Shown here in pieces: positions 1 through 6,270 of a stretch of 7,098 nucleotides of DNA. The notes below the pieces were generated by a model. It was given only the letters and a program-made list of their open reading frames with translations, was not told the DNA's origin and made no database searches. The DNA comes from an uncultured Nitrosopumilaceae archaeon (GTDB taxonomy: Archaea > Thermoproteota > Nitrososphaeria > Nitrososphaerales > Nitrosopumilaceae), in NCBI GenBank assembly GCA_937875805.1, contig CALFHG010000327.1:1-7098 (forward strand), in the 5' to 3' direction. Numbering within the stretch: position 1 is the first letter of the stretch; each line of letters opens with the position of its first letter. The position numbers and the translations under genes were made by a program.

Positions 1-911
1 TTTGTGGCATCAATGATTTCCTCCTCAGACAGTGTTGCTTCGGCTAATGCTACAGCCTCACCTTTTTGTGTATAAATTCCAACGATATCTCCCTTTTTCA
101 GATTTTGAGAAATTTGTAATACTCCTGGTACTGCTAGTTGAGCTCCATGACACATTGCATCAACTGCTGAATCTCGAATTACTACTGATTTTAATTCACT
201 AAGGGCAAATTCTACAGGTTTGATCATTTTCATAAGTTTAGTATCATCTTTTTTCTCTTCCCACTGTGCAAATGCATCTGCAAGTTCGTGTAATGTTACC
301 AAACCATCATGCTCATAAAATTGATCAACTCTAGTTCGTCTAAGTTCAATCATTGTTGCACCAGGTCCCAAAATTTCTCCAATATCATAGTAAAGTTTTC
401 GAATGTATGTTCCAGCTTCACATAAAATTCTAGTCAAAAGTAATCTTTCTTTCTGTTCTAAAACTTCAAACTCATAGATGGCTCTAGTTCTGGTTTGTCT
501 AAGAACAGCTGAACGTTGTGGAGGTTTTTGGAAAATTTCTCCTCTAAACATTTCAATAATCTCATCTAGTTTTTCCTTTGATGGAAGAGAATGAACTCTA
601 CCTAAAGCATGATATTCTTTTGGACCATATAGTAAAACTCCCAATGCTTTAGTTGCCTCACCTAAACCTAAAGGCAAAACTCCTGACACTTGAGGATCCA
701 AAGTACCACTATGTCCAATTTTTGGAAGTTTCAAGAGACGTTTTGTCCATGCAACAGTTTCATGACTTGTAGGGCCAGGAGGCTTGTCTAAAATGATTAG
801 TCCATTATTGAGCAATTGTTCAATTGTTCTCTTATCATAATATGTCCCATATGCAGGATCAGTAATGTCCTGATCAATTTCTACTAGATTTTCAAGTTGT
901 TTAAGGGTCAT
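1..911 (-). CDS. cbf5: Cbf5/TruB-family pseudouridine synthase with PUA domain (3' end beyond window)
   Basis: Catalytic subunit of the archaeal H/ACA RNP, which isomerises uridine to pseudouridine in rRNA under guide RNA; archaeal Cbf5 can also act on tRNA U55. The ATG at 911-909 opens a frame of 303 codons that leaves the left edge, so roughly the last 30 residues are missing if the length is typical. Visible motifs are KPPGPTSHE (residues 43-51), the catalytic loop GHSGTLDP (66-73) with Asp72 as the expected nucleophile, PPQRSAV (130-136), and YIRKL followed by DIG (169-178). Residues about 238-303 resemble a PUA RNA-binding domain (HGAQLAVPGV, then KKGDIVGIY). The start overlaps the cmk stop as ATGA, which suggests coupled translation. 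A position after cmk at the distal end of the spc cluster is usual for archaea. Often annotated truB. Family assignment is secure. Confidence 0.95.
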   Translation of the reverse strand, partial: MTLKQLENLVEIDQDITDPAYGTYYDKRTIEQLLNNGLIILDKPPGPTSHETVAWTKRLLKLPKIGHSGTLDPQVSGVLPLGLGEATKALGVLLYGPKEYHALGRVHSLPSKEKLDEIIEMFRGEIFQKPPQRSAVLRQTRTRAIYEFEVLEQKERLLLTRILCEAGTYIRKLYYDIGEILGPGATMIELRRTRVDQFYEHDGLVTLHELADAFAQWEEKKDDTKLMKMIKPVEFALSELKSVVIRDSAVDAMCHGAQLAVPGVLQISQNLKKGDIVGIYTQKGEAVALAEATLSEEEIIDAT

Positions 912-1468
912 AGCAATTTTCTCACAGTTTCTTTAGTAACATCAATTACTTGTTGTGCTGTTAAATTATCCGTATTTATAATTAAATCAAACACAGATTT
1001 ATCATCACCAAAATCAAAATTATATAGTTTTTTGTACAAGGCTTTATTCTTGTCAAATCTTGCTTTTGTTATTTTATATGCATCATCTGAATCCATGTTA
1101 TCCCTTGACTGCATTCTTTTGGTACTGCTTTCATGAGAACCCTCTAGCCAAATTCTGATTCCATCTTTAATTAGCCAAGGTAAAGTGTAACTGGTGATTA
1201 CCATGCCACCTTTATCAAAAAGTGTGATTAGTTTTTTATCTAATTTTTTATCAAATTCAGAATTTTCTTCACGTTGATTAAGAAATTTCATTCCCTCTTT
1301 AGTATCCCACCAGTCATCGCCCTTGGAGTCAAATCCATGTTCAGTTGCCATCTCCTTTAGAACATCGCCCCCACTAAGATATTGTAATTGGAATTCTTTT
1401 GCTAATCCTTTAGCAACAGTTGTTTTTCCCACTGCAGGAGGACCAGAAATGACAATAGATTTTGTCAA
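908..1468 (-). CDS. cmk: Archaeal-type cytidylate kinase, somewhat divergent
   Basis: Predicted cytosolic P-loop kinase that phosphorylates CMP/dCMP with ATP. The protein has 186 residues, near the usual archaeal Cmk length. The P-loop GPPAVGKTT is at residues 9-17, followed by a family-like LSGGDVLKEM (31-40), an EFDKKLDKK segment (71-79) and a C-terminal FDLIINT (160-166). The start is TTG at 1468-1466. No in-frame ATG lies upstream nearby, and the P-loop sits too close to the N-terminus for a later start. The TTG overlaps the TGA of the upstream membrane-protein gene by 4 nt, and the cmk stop overlaps the cbf5 start by 4 nt. Oddities: the R-containing ESRLAGW-like segment I recall in archaeal Cmk is replaced by ITSYTLPWL (91-99), and there is a DDWWD insert-like stretch (51-55). 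Operon position favours Cmk. Another NMP kinase specificity cannot be excluded. Confidence 0.82.
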   Translation of the reverse strand: MTKSIVISGPPAVGKTTVAKGLAKEFQLQYLSGGDVLKEMATEHGFDSKGDDWWDTKEGMKFLNQREENSEFDKKLDKKLITLFDKGGMVITSYTLPWLIKDGIRIWLEGSHESSTKRMQSRDNMDSDDAYKITKARFDKNKALYKKLYNFDFGDDKSVFDLIINTDNLTAQQVIDVTKETVRKLL

Positions 1469-2097
1469 CTGAGATCCATAGATGTTTTAGTTAGTCGCAT
1501 GATCATACCACTAAATGCAATGGATGAAAGAAAGTACCATGCCCAAAGATACAATGCATTTTCTTTACCAAAACAAACATGTTCTGCATCTAATGCTTGT
1601 TCTGCAGTACATGTCAATTGGAACATATCACCAGGAATTACATTTAATGAAATTGGAGAGATAGCTACAGTGTAAGAAAATAACACAGGTAATACAAGAT
1701 AGAATATCAAAATCAGGGGAACAAATGTAATCATCATAGGTCGCATGTTCATCTGCATCATCTCCATGGACATTTTGTTCATGTATGATGATTTTTTACC
1801 CAACTCTGCGATTTTTGCTTGATCTTTGGATCTCATGGCAGCCATTCTTGCTTTTTGCCATCCTTTGGTTTCCTTCATAATTCGTTTTAGTTTCACTTGA
1901 TCAACCATTTTCTTTCTAACTGCAGAATTAAACAAATTAAGAACAATTCCAAATGCAGTTACTCCAAATAATGTAAGAATTGCACCCTTGACCATAGGAT
2001 CATCACTGCCCAAAGCCTGTCTTCCCTCACCACCTAGAATATCAGGTAGCTGAAGATGTATTGCGTCGATAAAAAGTAGTATAAAGTTGAAATCCAT
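1465..2097 (-). CDS. EMC3/TMCO1-like membrane protein insertase (DUF106, Oxa1 superfamily)
   Basis: Predicted integral membrane protein of 210 residues, matching the archaeal DUF106 family related to YidC/Oxa1, eukaryotic EMC3 and TMCO1. These proteins help insert transmembrane segments, often beside the Sec channel. Hydrophobic segments lie at about residues 37-57, 120-145 and 181-200. A long charged, probably coiled-coil cytosolic region fills 58-105. It is followed by a striking Met-rich stretch, with nine methionines between 106 and 122, next to the second membrane segment. The loop before the last segment holds two cysteines (163 and 175). The ATG at 2097-2095 comes 1 nt after the adkA stop, with AGGA 7 nt upstream. 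Its 3' end overlaps cmk. Placement after secY and adkA is the familiar archaeal order and supports a translocon-linked role. The family call rests on architecture and context rather than a search. Confidence 0.85.
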   Translation of the reverse strand: MDFNFILLFIDAIHLQLPDILGGEGRQALGSDDPMVKGAILTLFGVTAFGIVLNLFNSAVRKKMVDQVKLKRIMKETKGWQKARMAAMRSKDQAKIAELGKKSSYMNKMSMEMMQMNMRPMMITFVPLILIFYLVLPVLFSYTVAISPISLNVIPGDMFQLTCTAEQALDAEHVCFGKENALYLWAWYFLSSIAFSGMIMRLTKTSMDLS

Positions 2098-2098
2098 T

Positions 2099-2677
2099 TT
2101 ACAGTCCTATTGCTTTAATGATTTTAGCAGCTGCCTCTTCAACCTTTCCCTCACCATTAAGCACATGTCTTACGGGGGCTCCAGTAATTACAGCACATGC
2201 AGAAATCATACCTGATTGAACATCTAACTCTTTTTTAATATTAGCCAAGGTAATTTTATCTCTATTTCGAGTATCATCCTTCATTCGTCTATTGTAGATT
2301 TCTTCAGGTTTTGCAGAAACAGAAACAAAGTTTGTCGGTTTAATGATTTTTAGAACATGTTCTGGTAATCCAGAATAGTAACCTTCTGGAGAGTTGATAA
2401 ATGCATGAGTGTCAATGACTATAATTTCTTCAGTATGTGAAGCAATTTTTTCTGCAGCTATTTTTTGAAGACGTTGTTGTTCAAACAAAGGTAGTTTTCG
2501 AAGTTCATCTCTATCAGTAAGACCATTTTCTTTAGCAACTTCAAACATTAAAGATCCAAAACTTATCATGCAAACATTTTTTTCATGATTTTTTAGATTT
2601 TCAATCATTTTAGATAGCAATGTAGTTTTTCCAACTCCGGGAATTCCCACCATTACTATTTTTCTATTTTCTGCCAA
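2099..2677 (-). CDS. adkA: Archaeal adenylate kinase (AdkA type)
   Basis: Converts ATP + AMP to 2 ADP in the cytosol. Residues are numbered from the proposed TTG start (192 aa, close to the usual archaeal AdkA length). The P-loop GIPGVGKTT is at 11-19, the DTHAFINSPEGYYSGLP segment at 89-105 is typical of archaeal Adk, and the arginine-rich RRMKDDTRNRD (130-140) is the probable lid and nucleotide-binding region. The frame stays open further upstream to an ATG at 2710, but that would add 11 residues copied from the coding end of secY. TTG at 2677-2675 leaves the normal short lead-in to the first beta strand and has GGGTG 6 nt upstream, so I prefer it. The ATG at 2653 would cut into the first strand. 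It overlaps the secY 3' end by 14 nt and ends 1 nt before the EMC3-like gene. Family call is firm, start moderately so. Confidence 0.9.
   Translation of the reverse strand: MAENRKIVMVGIPGVGKTTLLSKMIENLKNHEKNVCMISFGSLMFEVAKENGLTDRDELRKLPLFEQQRLQKIAAEKIASHTEEIIVIDTHAFINSPEGYYSGLPEHVLKIIKPTNFVSVSAKPEEIYNRRMKDDTRNRDKITLANIKKELDVQSGMISACAVITGAPVRHVLNGEGKVEEAAAKIIKAIGL
2105..2108 (-). promoter_or_regulatory. Short Shine-Dalgarno site of the EMC3-like gene (AGGA)
   Basis: AGGA on the minus strand, 7 nt before the ATG at 2097 and within the last codons of adkA. The match is short but the spacing is normal. Confidence 0.45.
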
Positions 2678-4097
2678 GTAAAGCACCCAAACGTGGCATA
2701 ACAACTTCAACTTGTTCTCTAACTAACTGTGTGTAATAGTTGATGAGAATATCTACCATAAGTAAAATTCCGATTCCAGATCCAAAGACTCCAAGTACAT
2801 CAGATACACCTGCTAAAAGACCCAAAATTGCAGAACCAATAATTGTAACAGATGGAATGTATTTGTTTAACAATGCTTCAACTGGTGCATTTGATCTTCT
2901 AAATCCTGGAATTTGTACATCTGCATCAAGTAAGTTTTGAGCTGCAGTCTTTGGGGACAAGCCACCAAGTTCAACCCATAATCTACCAAATACAATTACA
3001 ATTCCAACCATAAATAGAATATATCCGACTGCACGCATTGGATCCAAAGCTGCAACATCCAAACCTCTTGGAGGAGTAATGTAGTAAATGACACCACCGA
3101 TAGGAGTGTTTGGACTGGTAGGATCAAATTGCGCTACAAAATTCATAAAGAAATTATTGTTACGCGGATTCATGTTTGCCCATAACATTTGGAATATGAA
3201 AACAGCATTCGCAGTAAGCGCCGAGGCCAAAATAACTGGAATGTTTGAGACATACATTAACTTGATAGGGTAAACTGCAGCGAAACCTCTGTATTTTGTA
3301 GAAACAATTGGAATTTCGATTTTGATACCTTGAGTAAATACAAGAATTAGTAATATTCCTGCAGTAAGAAACAATCCAAAGATACTGGGTAATTGATTTG
3401 AACGGAATAGAATATTTGTAATATCTCCACTTCCAGTTAGTGATTGTACAATGTATGGAATGATACCAATCATTCCTCCATCCCCAGCAGGTAATGGACT
3501 AAACATACTCCAAAGAATTTGTTGTGCAACACCTGCCATAATGAACAAACTGATTCCACTACCCAGTCCCCAACCTTTCTGAATTAATTCATCCAGGAAC
3601 ATGATAATGATGGATGCCGCCATCAGCTGACCAATCAGAACATACAGAACATATGGTTCTGTAACACCTGGGCCATAAACTGCTGAAGCATATACAATAG
3701 ATTCAGCGACAATTACGACATAGGTCACAAGTTTAGTAGCAGTTTGAAAGATTCCTCTCTCTTCTGGTTTTTTGAAATCAAATTTTAGAATATCTGAACC
3801 TCTCAATAATTGCATCAAAAGTCCAGCTGTAACAATCGGTCCTATACCTAGTTCAACCAAAGTACCTTGTTGTGATGCAAAAATAACTCTAGCAAATGCT
3901 AGGAAATCAAATTGAGGGGCTGTTGCTCCAAATAGAGGAGTTTGACCCATTATCATATAGATAAGTAATGCAATTCCACACCAGAGTAATCTAACCTGAA
4001 GTGAAATTTTCTTTTTAGGTTTTGGGACTTGTGGTAAGTATGGTTCTGCTTTGAAAACTATTTTTCGAATCGCTGCAGTGAGTGTACCTTCAGCCAT
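2664..4097 (-). CDS. secY: Preprotein translocase subunit SecY (Sec61 alpha homologue)
   Basis: Pore subunit of the archaeal SecYE-beta translocon in the cytoplasmic membrane; it threads secreted proteins out and releases membrane segments sideways. The protein is 477 residues with about ten hydrophobic helices, as expected for SecY. Recognisable parts are the basic N-terminal cytosolic segment (KPKKK, 26-30), the first membrane helix (about 36-51), the plug region and second helix with GIGPIVTAGLLMQLL (84-98), the GWGLGSGISLFI signature (175-186), and KYRG (268-271) in a cytosolic loop expected to contact the ribosome. The start chosen is ATG at 4097-4095, giving MAEGTLTAAIRKIV. A TTG 24 nt further upstream lies inside rpl15 and adds a non-family extension. 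It overlaps rpl15 by 8 nt and adkA by 14 nt. No strong Shine-Dalgarno site is close to the start, so coupling to rpl15 translation is likely. Confidence 0.98.
   Translation of the reverse strand: MAEGTLTAAIRKIVFKAEPYLPQVPKPKKKISLQVRLLWCGIALLIYMIMGQTPLFGATAPQFDFLAFARVIFASQQGTLVELGIGPIVTAGLLMQLLRGSDILKFDFKKPEERGIFQTATKLVTYVVIVAESIVYASAVYGPGVTEPYVLYVLIGQLMAASIIIMFLDELIQKGWGLGSGISLFIMAGVAQQILWSMFSPLPAGDGGMIGIIPYIVQSLTGSGDITNILFRSNQLPSIFGLFLTAGILLILVFTQGIKIEIPIVSTKYRGFAAVYPIKLMYVSNIPVILASALTANAVFIFQMLWANMNPRNNNFFMNFVAQFDPTSPNTPIGGVIYYITPPRGLDVAALDPMRAVGYILFMVGIVIVFGRLWVELGGLSPKTAAQNLLDADVQIPGFRRSNAPVEALLNKYIPSVTIIGSAILGLLAGVSDVLGVFGSGIGILLMVDILINYYTQLVREQVEVVMPRLGALLGRK
2684..2688 (-). promoter_or_regulatory. 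Shine-Dalgarno site deciding the adkA TTG start (GGGTG)
   Basis: GGGTG on the minus strand contains the GGTG complement of the 16S 3' end and sits 6 nt before the TTG at 2677-2675. It lies inside the secY coding end. It favours TTG over both the upstream ATG (2710) and the internal ATG (2653). Confidence 0.5.
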
Positions 4098-4515
4098 TAT
4101 TATGTAACACTTCCCCACCAACAGCTTTTAATTTTTCTTCAGCTGATGCAGTAAATTGTTCAACTTTAACGGAATATGCATTTGTTATTTTTCCGCCACC
4201 AAGAAGTTTTTTGTATCCTGCAGTTACAAGATCAATAATTTTTTTGCCTCCTTCTTCTTTACCGAACTTTGTGAACAGGTCATCAAGATCTCTGAGACTA
4301 GCCCAATTTTTTATAATATTTGGTTGAGGGTTTTTAGGAGTATCATGGCCATAGTGATCTGGATCTTCTTTTATCATAGTACTTCTATGATGTTTTTTCA
4401 TACCAGTAACTCCAAGTCCACCTTTGTGACCGCTTGCACGGTGTTGACCTACTTGTCCCCAACCCATGTGTCGTCCACCTCTAAGGCGTCTTGTTTTTCG
4501 TAATCTAGTTGCCAT
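4090..4515 (-). CDS. rpl15: Large-subunit ribosomal protein uL15
   Basis: Binds 23S rRNA in the large subunit. The 141-residue protein has the archaeal/eukaryotic form of the family: a very basic, glycine- and histidine-rich N-terminus (RKTRRLRGGRHMGWGQVGQH, 6-25) that threads into rRNA, a GHKGG motif (29-33), and a more globular C-terminal half with GGGKIT (101-106). The start ATG is at 4515-4513, 1 nt after the rpl30 stop. AAGGAG lies 11 nt upstream, inside rpl30. The TGA stop falls inside the first codons of secY (8-nt overlap). The rpl30-rpl15-secY order is nearly universal in archaea, so the call is secure. Confidence 0.97.
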   Translation of the reverse strand: MATRLRKTRRLRGGRHMGWGQVGQHRASGHKGGLGVTGMKKHHRSTMIKEDPDHYGHDTPKNPQPNIIKNWASLRDLDDLFTKFGKEEGGKKIIDLVTAGYKKLLGGGKITNAYSVKVEQFTASAEEKLKAVGGEVLHNNG

Positions 4516-4516
4516 G

Positions 4517-4984
4517 TTAAATCATTCTCCTTACAATAGTATCAAGTTCTTTATTTTGTCCAAGAACACCTTTCTGTCCATAAAGTTTCTTTGTGCTTCT
4601 TTTGAATCCATGTACTGGAGGTGCTAAAGCAAACCAAGGTTTTAGTGGTTTTAATTTTGACAAAGTTGCTTTACCATCAGCCAAAGCTGCTCCCAATTCT
4701 GCAGTACTTGCAAATCCAAGTTCTTTCAAATCATCAGCAGTTACTTTTTGATAACCACCTTTTCTTGCTTTCTTATCTACTAATTCAGTTGCCAAAGATG
4801 CATCAATTTCAGTCCATGTTACATAGTGCTGTACTTTTCTCAACATTCCCAAAGTGTTATCTTTGGCAGGTAGAATAGTTGCACGATATTTTTTATCTAA
4901 TTTTAATAAATTCATGGTAGTGGTTGCCCAATACGGACAATCTGCTTGACCTTTAATTCTAACAACGAGATATGCGTTAACCAT
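4517..4984 (-). CDS. rpl30: Large-subunit ribosomal protein uL30 (eukaryotic L7 type)
   Basis: rRNA-binding large-subunit protein. The 155 residues match the long archaeal/eukaryotic form rather than the bacterial one of about 60. The core L30 fold is N-terminal (YLVVRIKGQADCP at 5-17, then TMNLLKLDKKYRATILP at 23-39 and GMLRKVQHYV at 46-55). A family-specific extension follows, with KPWFALAPPVHGFK (115-128) and a basic C-terminus ending VRRMI. The start ATG is at 4984-4982, 6 nt after the rps5 stop; a weak GGTTGAT-like ribosome-binding sequence spans that stop. It ends 1 nt before rpl15. Confidence 0.96.
   Translation of the reverse strand: MVNAYLVVRIKGQADCPYWATTTMNLLKLDKKYRATILPAKDNTLGMLRKVQHYVTWTEIDASLATELVDKKARKGGYQKVTADDLKELGFASTAELGAALADGKATLSKLKPLKPWFALAPPVHGFKRSTKKLYGQKGVLGQNKELDTIVRRMI
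4527..4532 (-). promoter_or_regulatory. Shine-Dalgarno site of rpl15 (AAGGAG)
   Basis: AAGGAG on the minus strand lies 11 nt before the rpl15 ATG, inside the 3' end of rpl30. The match is strong and the spacing slightly long. Confidence 0.6.
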
Positions 4985-4990
4985 AATTTA

Positions 4991-5749
4991 TCAACCCTGA
5001 CTAAATGTCTGTCTAAGACAATCCAATACGGCTTTAGAAGTAGAACCCATTGTAGGGGTAGCACCTTTTGCTGTAGTCCATGCATCTTTGAGACCAGCTA
5101 ATTCCAATAATCGTTTAATTTTACCACCTGCTACAAGACCCAATCCACGAGGTGCAGGAATAATTTCAATTGTAACACTACCACCTTTTCCTTTAACTTT
5201 GAATGGTACAGAATGTTTTTGATCACATCTACATTCCCAACTACCACATCCCATTTTGATAGGACTGACATTAAGGAAAGCTTGACTAGTTGCTTTTTCA
5301 ATAGCAATTCTCATTTGTTTTGATTTTCCTTGGCCAATACCCAAGTATCCATTCTCATTGCCAGCAGCAACAATTGCTTTGAATCTAGTTGATTGACCAT
5401 TTGTAGTCATTCTTTGAATAATACCTACATCTACGACTTCACTTGTCAAGTCAGGTAATAATTTCTTGATAATTCCAGATTCTTGAATACGTAATCCTGC
5501 TTCATAAATTTCTTCCAAGGATGTAATTTCTCCAGATTCAACTTGCTTTCCCAAAATAGTTTTTGGAATCCAAACTTCTACTTCTGGTTCTCTTCTTGGT
5601 CGTTTTGGACGTCCATCTTTAATTCCTCCAGGTGGACCTCGTCCATAGATTGGCGGACCTCTTCCTCTTCCACCTTGTCCTGGTTTACCGCCTTGTCCAG
5701 GTTTTGCTTGTCCTGGTGTTCCTGATGGTGTTTGTGTTGTTTGACTCAT
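4991..5749 (-). CDS. rps5: Small-subunit ribosomal protein uS5 with RG/GPQ-rich N-terminal tail
   Basis: Small-subunit protein at the mRNA entry side, important for decoding accuracy and helicase activity in the family. It is 252 residues. An S5 N-terminal domain lies at about 101-166 (AAGNENGYLGIGQGKSKQMR, 128-147), and a C-terminal domain runs from about 184 to 250 (IPAPRGLGLVAGG, 197-209). The CGSWECRC segment (168-175) with three cysteines is the archaeal/eukaryotic form. Residues 1-55 are an unusual low-complexity tail: two tandem KPGQGG units (16-27), then GRGRGPP and YGRGPPGG, then a basic stretch (RPKRPRRE, 47-54). The start ATG is at 5749-5747 with GAGGT 9 nt upstream, 2 nt after the rpl18 stop. 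The tail is in frame after this well-supported start, so it is probably translated. Confidence 0.97.
   Translation of the reverse strand: MSQTTQTPSGTPGQAKPGQGGKPGQGGRGRGPPIYGRGPPGGIKDGRPKRPRREPEVEVWIPKTILGKQVESGEITSLEEIYEAGLRIQESGIIKKLLPDLTSEVVDVGIIQRMTTNGQSTRFKAIVAAGNENGYLGIGQGKSKQMRIAIEKATSQAFLNVSPIKMGCGSWECRCDQKHSVPFKVKGKGGSVTIEIIPAPRGLGLVAGGKIKRLLELAGLKDAWTTAKGATPTMGSTSKAVLDCLRQTFSQG
5669..5704 (-). repeat. Two tandem 18-nt units coding KPGQGG in rps5
   Basis: Two adjacent 18-nt units differ at only a few positions and code for KPGQGG twice (uS5 residues 16-27). A related TPGQA precedes them (residues 11-15). This looks like in-frame slippage or duplication within the uS5 tail, a short coding repeat and not a mobile element. 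Confidence 0.7.
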
Positions 5750-5751
5750 TT

Positions 5752-6234
5752 CTATTTGACCTCACTATCAATGGATGATTTCATTTTTGAAACGTCATTT
5801 TTTACTGTAAGATGTTCGCCGTTAATTCTTGCATCAGGTGGAAATGTTTCTGGATCAGATGGAACTGCAAGACCTGCATCAATTACTCCTTTCAGAGCAG
5901 CTGCCATTCTTTGAGTATATCGTCTAGTTCCAGTATACATGATTGCATCTTTTGCACCTTTTCCTAATGCCTTCTTACCTGCTAAATAACCAGTTAGATA
6001 TGCAGCAGGTACACTTTTTCTAGAACCTTTCCAACCTTTCTCAATTAAATATCTAGAATGTGCAGAAGCGATAACTTTGTCACCAGTCATTCCAGGTGTT
6101 AAAATTTGAACTTGAGTATTTTCATTACTAATATTTACAGTGATAAAATCGCGTTTGCCCATCAACATAGTTCCACGTTTTTTATAATTGGTTTTTTCCT
6201 CTCTTAATCGTCTTAATATTTTTGAATAGGGCAT
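5752..6234 (-). CDS. rpl18: Large-subunit ribosomal protein uL18 (5S rRNA-binding)
   Basis: Binds 5S rRNA and anchors it in the central protuberance. It is 160 residues, typical of the archaeal form. Evidence includes the basic N-terminus with RRLREEKTNYKKR (8-20), SAHSRYLIEKGW (57-68), YLTGYLAGKKA (79-89), the AALKGVIDAGLAVP block (112-125) and INGEHL (137-142). The start ATG at 6234-6232 is the only sensible one. A TATA box lies about 30 nt upstream, which leaves a leader too short for a Shine-Dalgarno site. It appears to be the first gene of the local transcription unit and ends 2 nt before rps5; the rps5 ribosome-binding site GAGGT is embedded in its last codons. Confidence 0.96.
   Translation of the reverse strand: MPYSKILRRLREEKTNYKKRGTMLMGKRDFITVNISNENTQVQILTPGMTGDKVIASAHSRYLIEKGWKGSRKSVPAAYLTGYLAGKKALGKGAKDAIMYTGTRRYTQRMAAALKGVIDAGLAVPSDPETFPPDARINGEHLTVKNDVSKMKSSIDSEVK
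5759..5763 (-). promoter_or_regulatory. Shine-Dalgarno site of rps5 (GAGGT)
   Basis: GAGGT on the minus strand matches the anti-Shine-Dalgarno complement and ends 9 nt before the rps5 ATG. It lies within the last codons of rpl18 and supports the rps5 start that includes the whole low-complexity tail. Confidence 0.7.
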
Positions 6235-6260
6235 CTATAGAATCCGATTTCGAATCTGCT

Positions 6261-6268
6261 CTTATATA
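6261..6268 (-). promoter_or_regulatory. TATA box (TATATAAG) for the rpl18-rps5 operon
   Basis: Read on the minus strand, TATATAAG starts 2 nt after the argF stop codon. Its centre is about 30 nt upstream of the rpl18 ATG. Archaeal TATA boxes usually centre 25-27 nt before the start of transcription, which would put the start site near 6238-6240 and give a 5' leader of only about 4-6 nt. The recognition element upstream of the box would fall in the last argF codons. It is the only TATA-like sequence in the sole real intergenic gap, so I think it drives the ribosomal-protein block, but this is inference. Confidence 0.6.
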
Positions 6269-6270
6269 CG

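Noticed and set aside
897..1136. Plus-strand open frame over the cmk/cbf5 junction with hydrophobic stretches
   Set aside because: Antisense shadow of cmk; hydrophobicity follows from reversed AT-rich codons, and no promoter is visible.
2678..2710. Longer adkA starting at the ATG at 2710
   Set aside because: The extra 11 residues come from reading the conserved secY 3' end in another frame and do not resemble an adenylate kinase N-terminus; the TTG at 2677 has better spacing to a ribosome-binding site.
4308..4315. TATA-like TATAAAAA on the minus strand inside rpl15 as an internal secY promoter
   Set aside because: Such motifs are expected by chance in an AT-rich genome, the leader to secY would be about 190 nt within coding sequence, and tight coupling makes a separate promoter unnecessary.
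4156..4503. Plus-strand open frame of about 115 codons inside rpl15
   Set aside because: It lies entirely antisense to a well-conserved ribosomal protein gene, has no recognisable domain, and is rich in Phe, Ser and Cys as expected for the reverse reading of a basic AT-rich gene.
4621..4878. Plus-strand open frame of about 85 codons inside rpl30
   Set aside because: Leu/Gln-rich composition is the mirror of Lys- and Leu-rich coding on the other strand; no ribosome-binding site or family resemblance.
6241..6260. TTCGAATC resembling a tRNA T-arm in the argF-rpl18 gap
   Set aside because: The flanking bases do not form the five-pair T stem on either strand, and no acceptor, D or anticodon arms fit in a 36-nt gap. 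The GATT/AATC mini-hairpin is too small to call.
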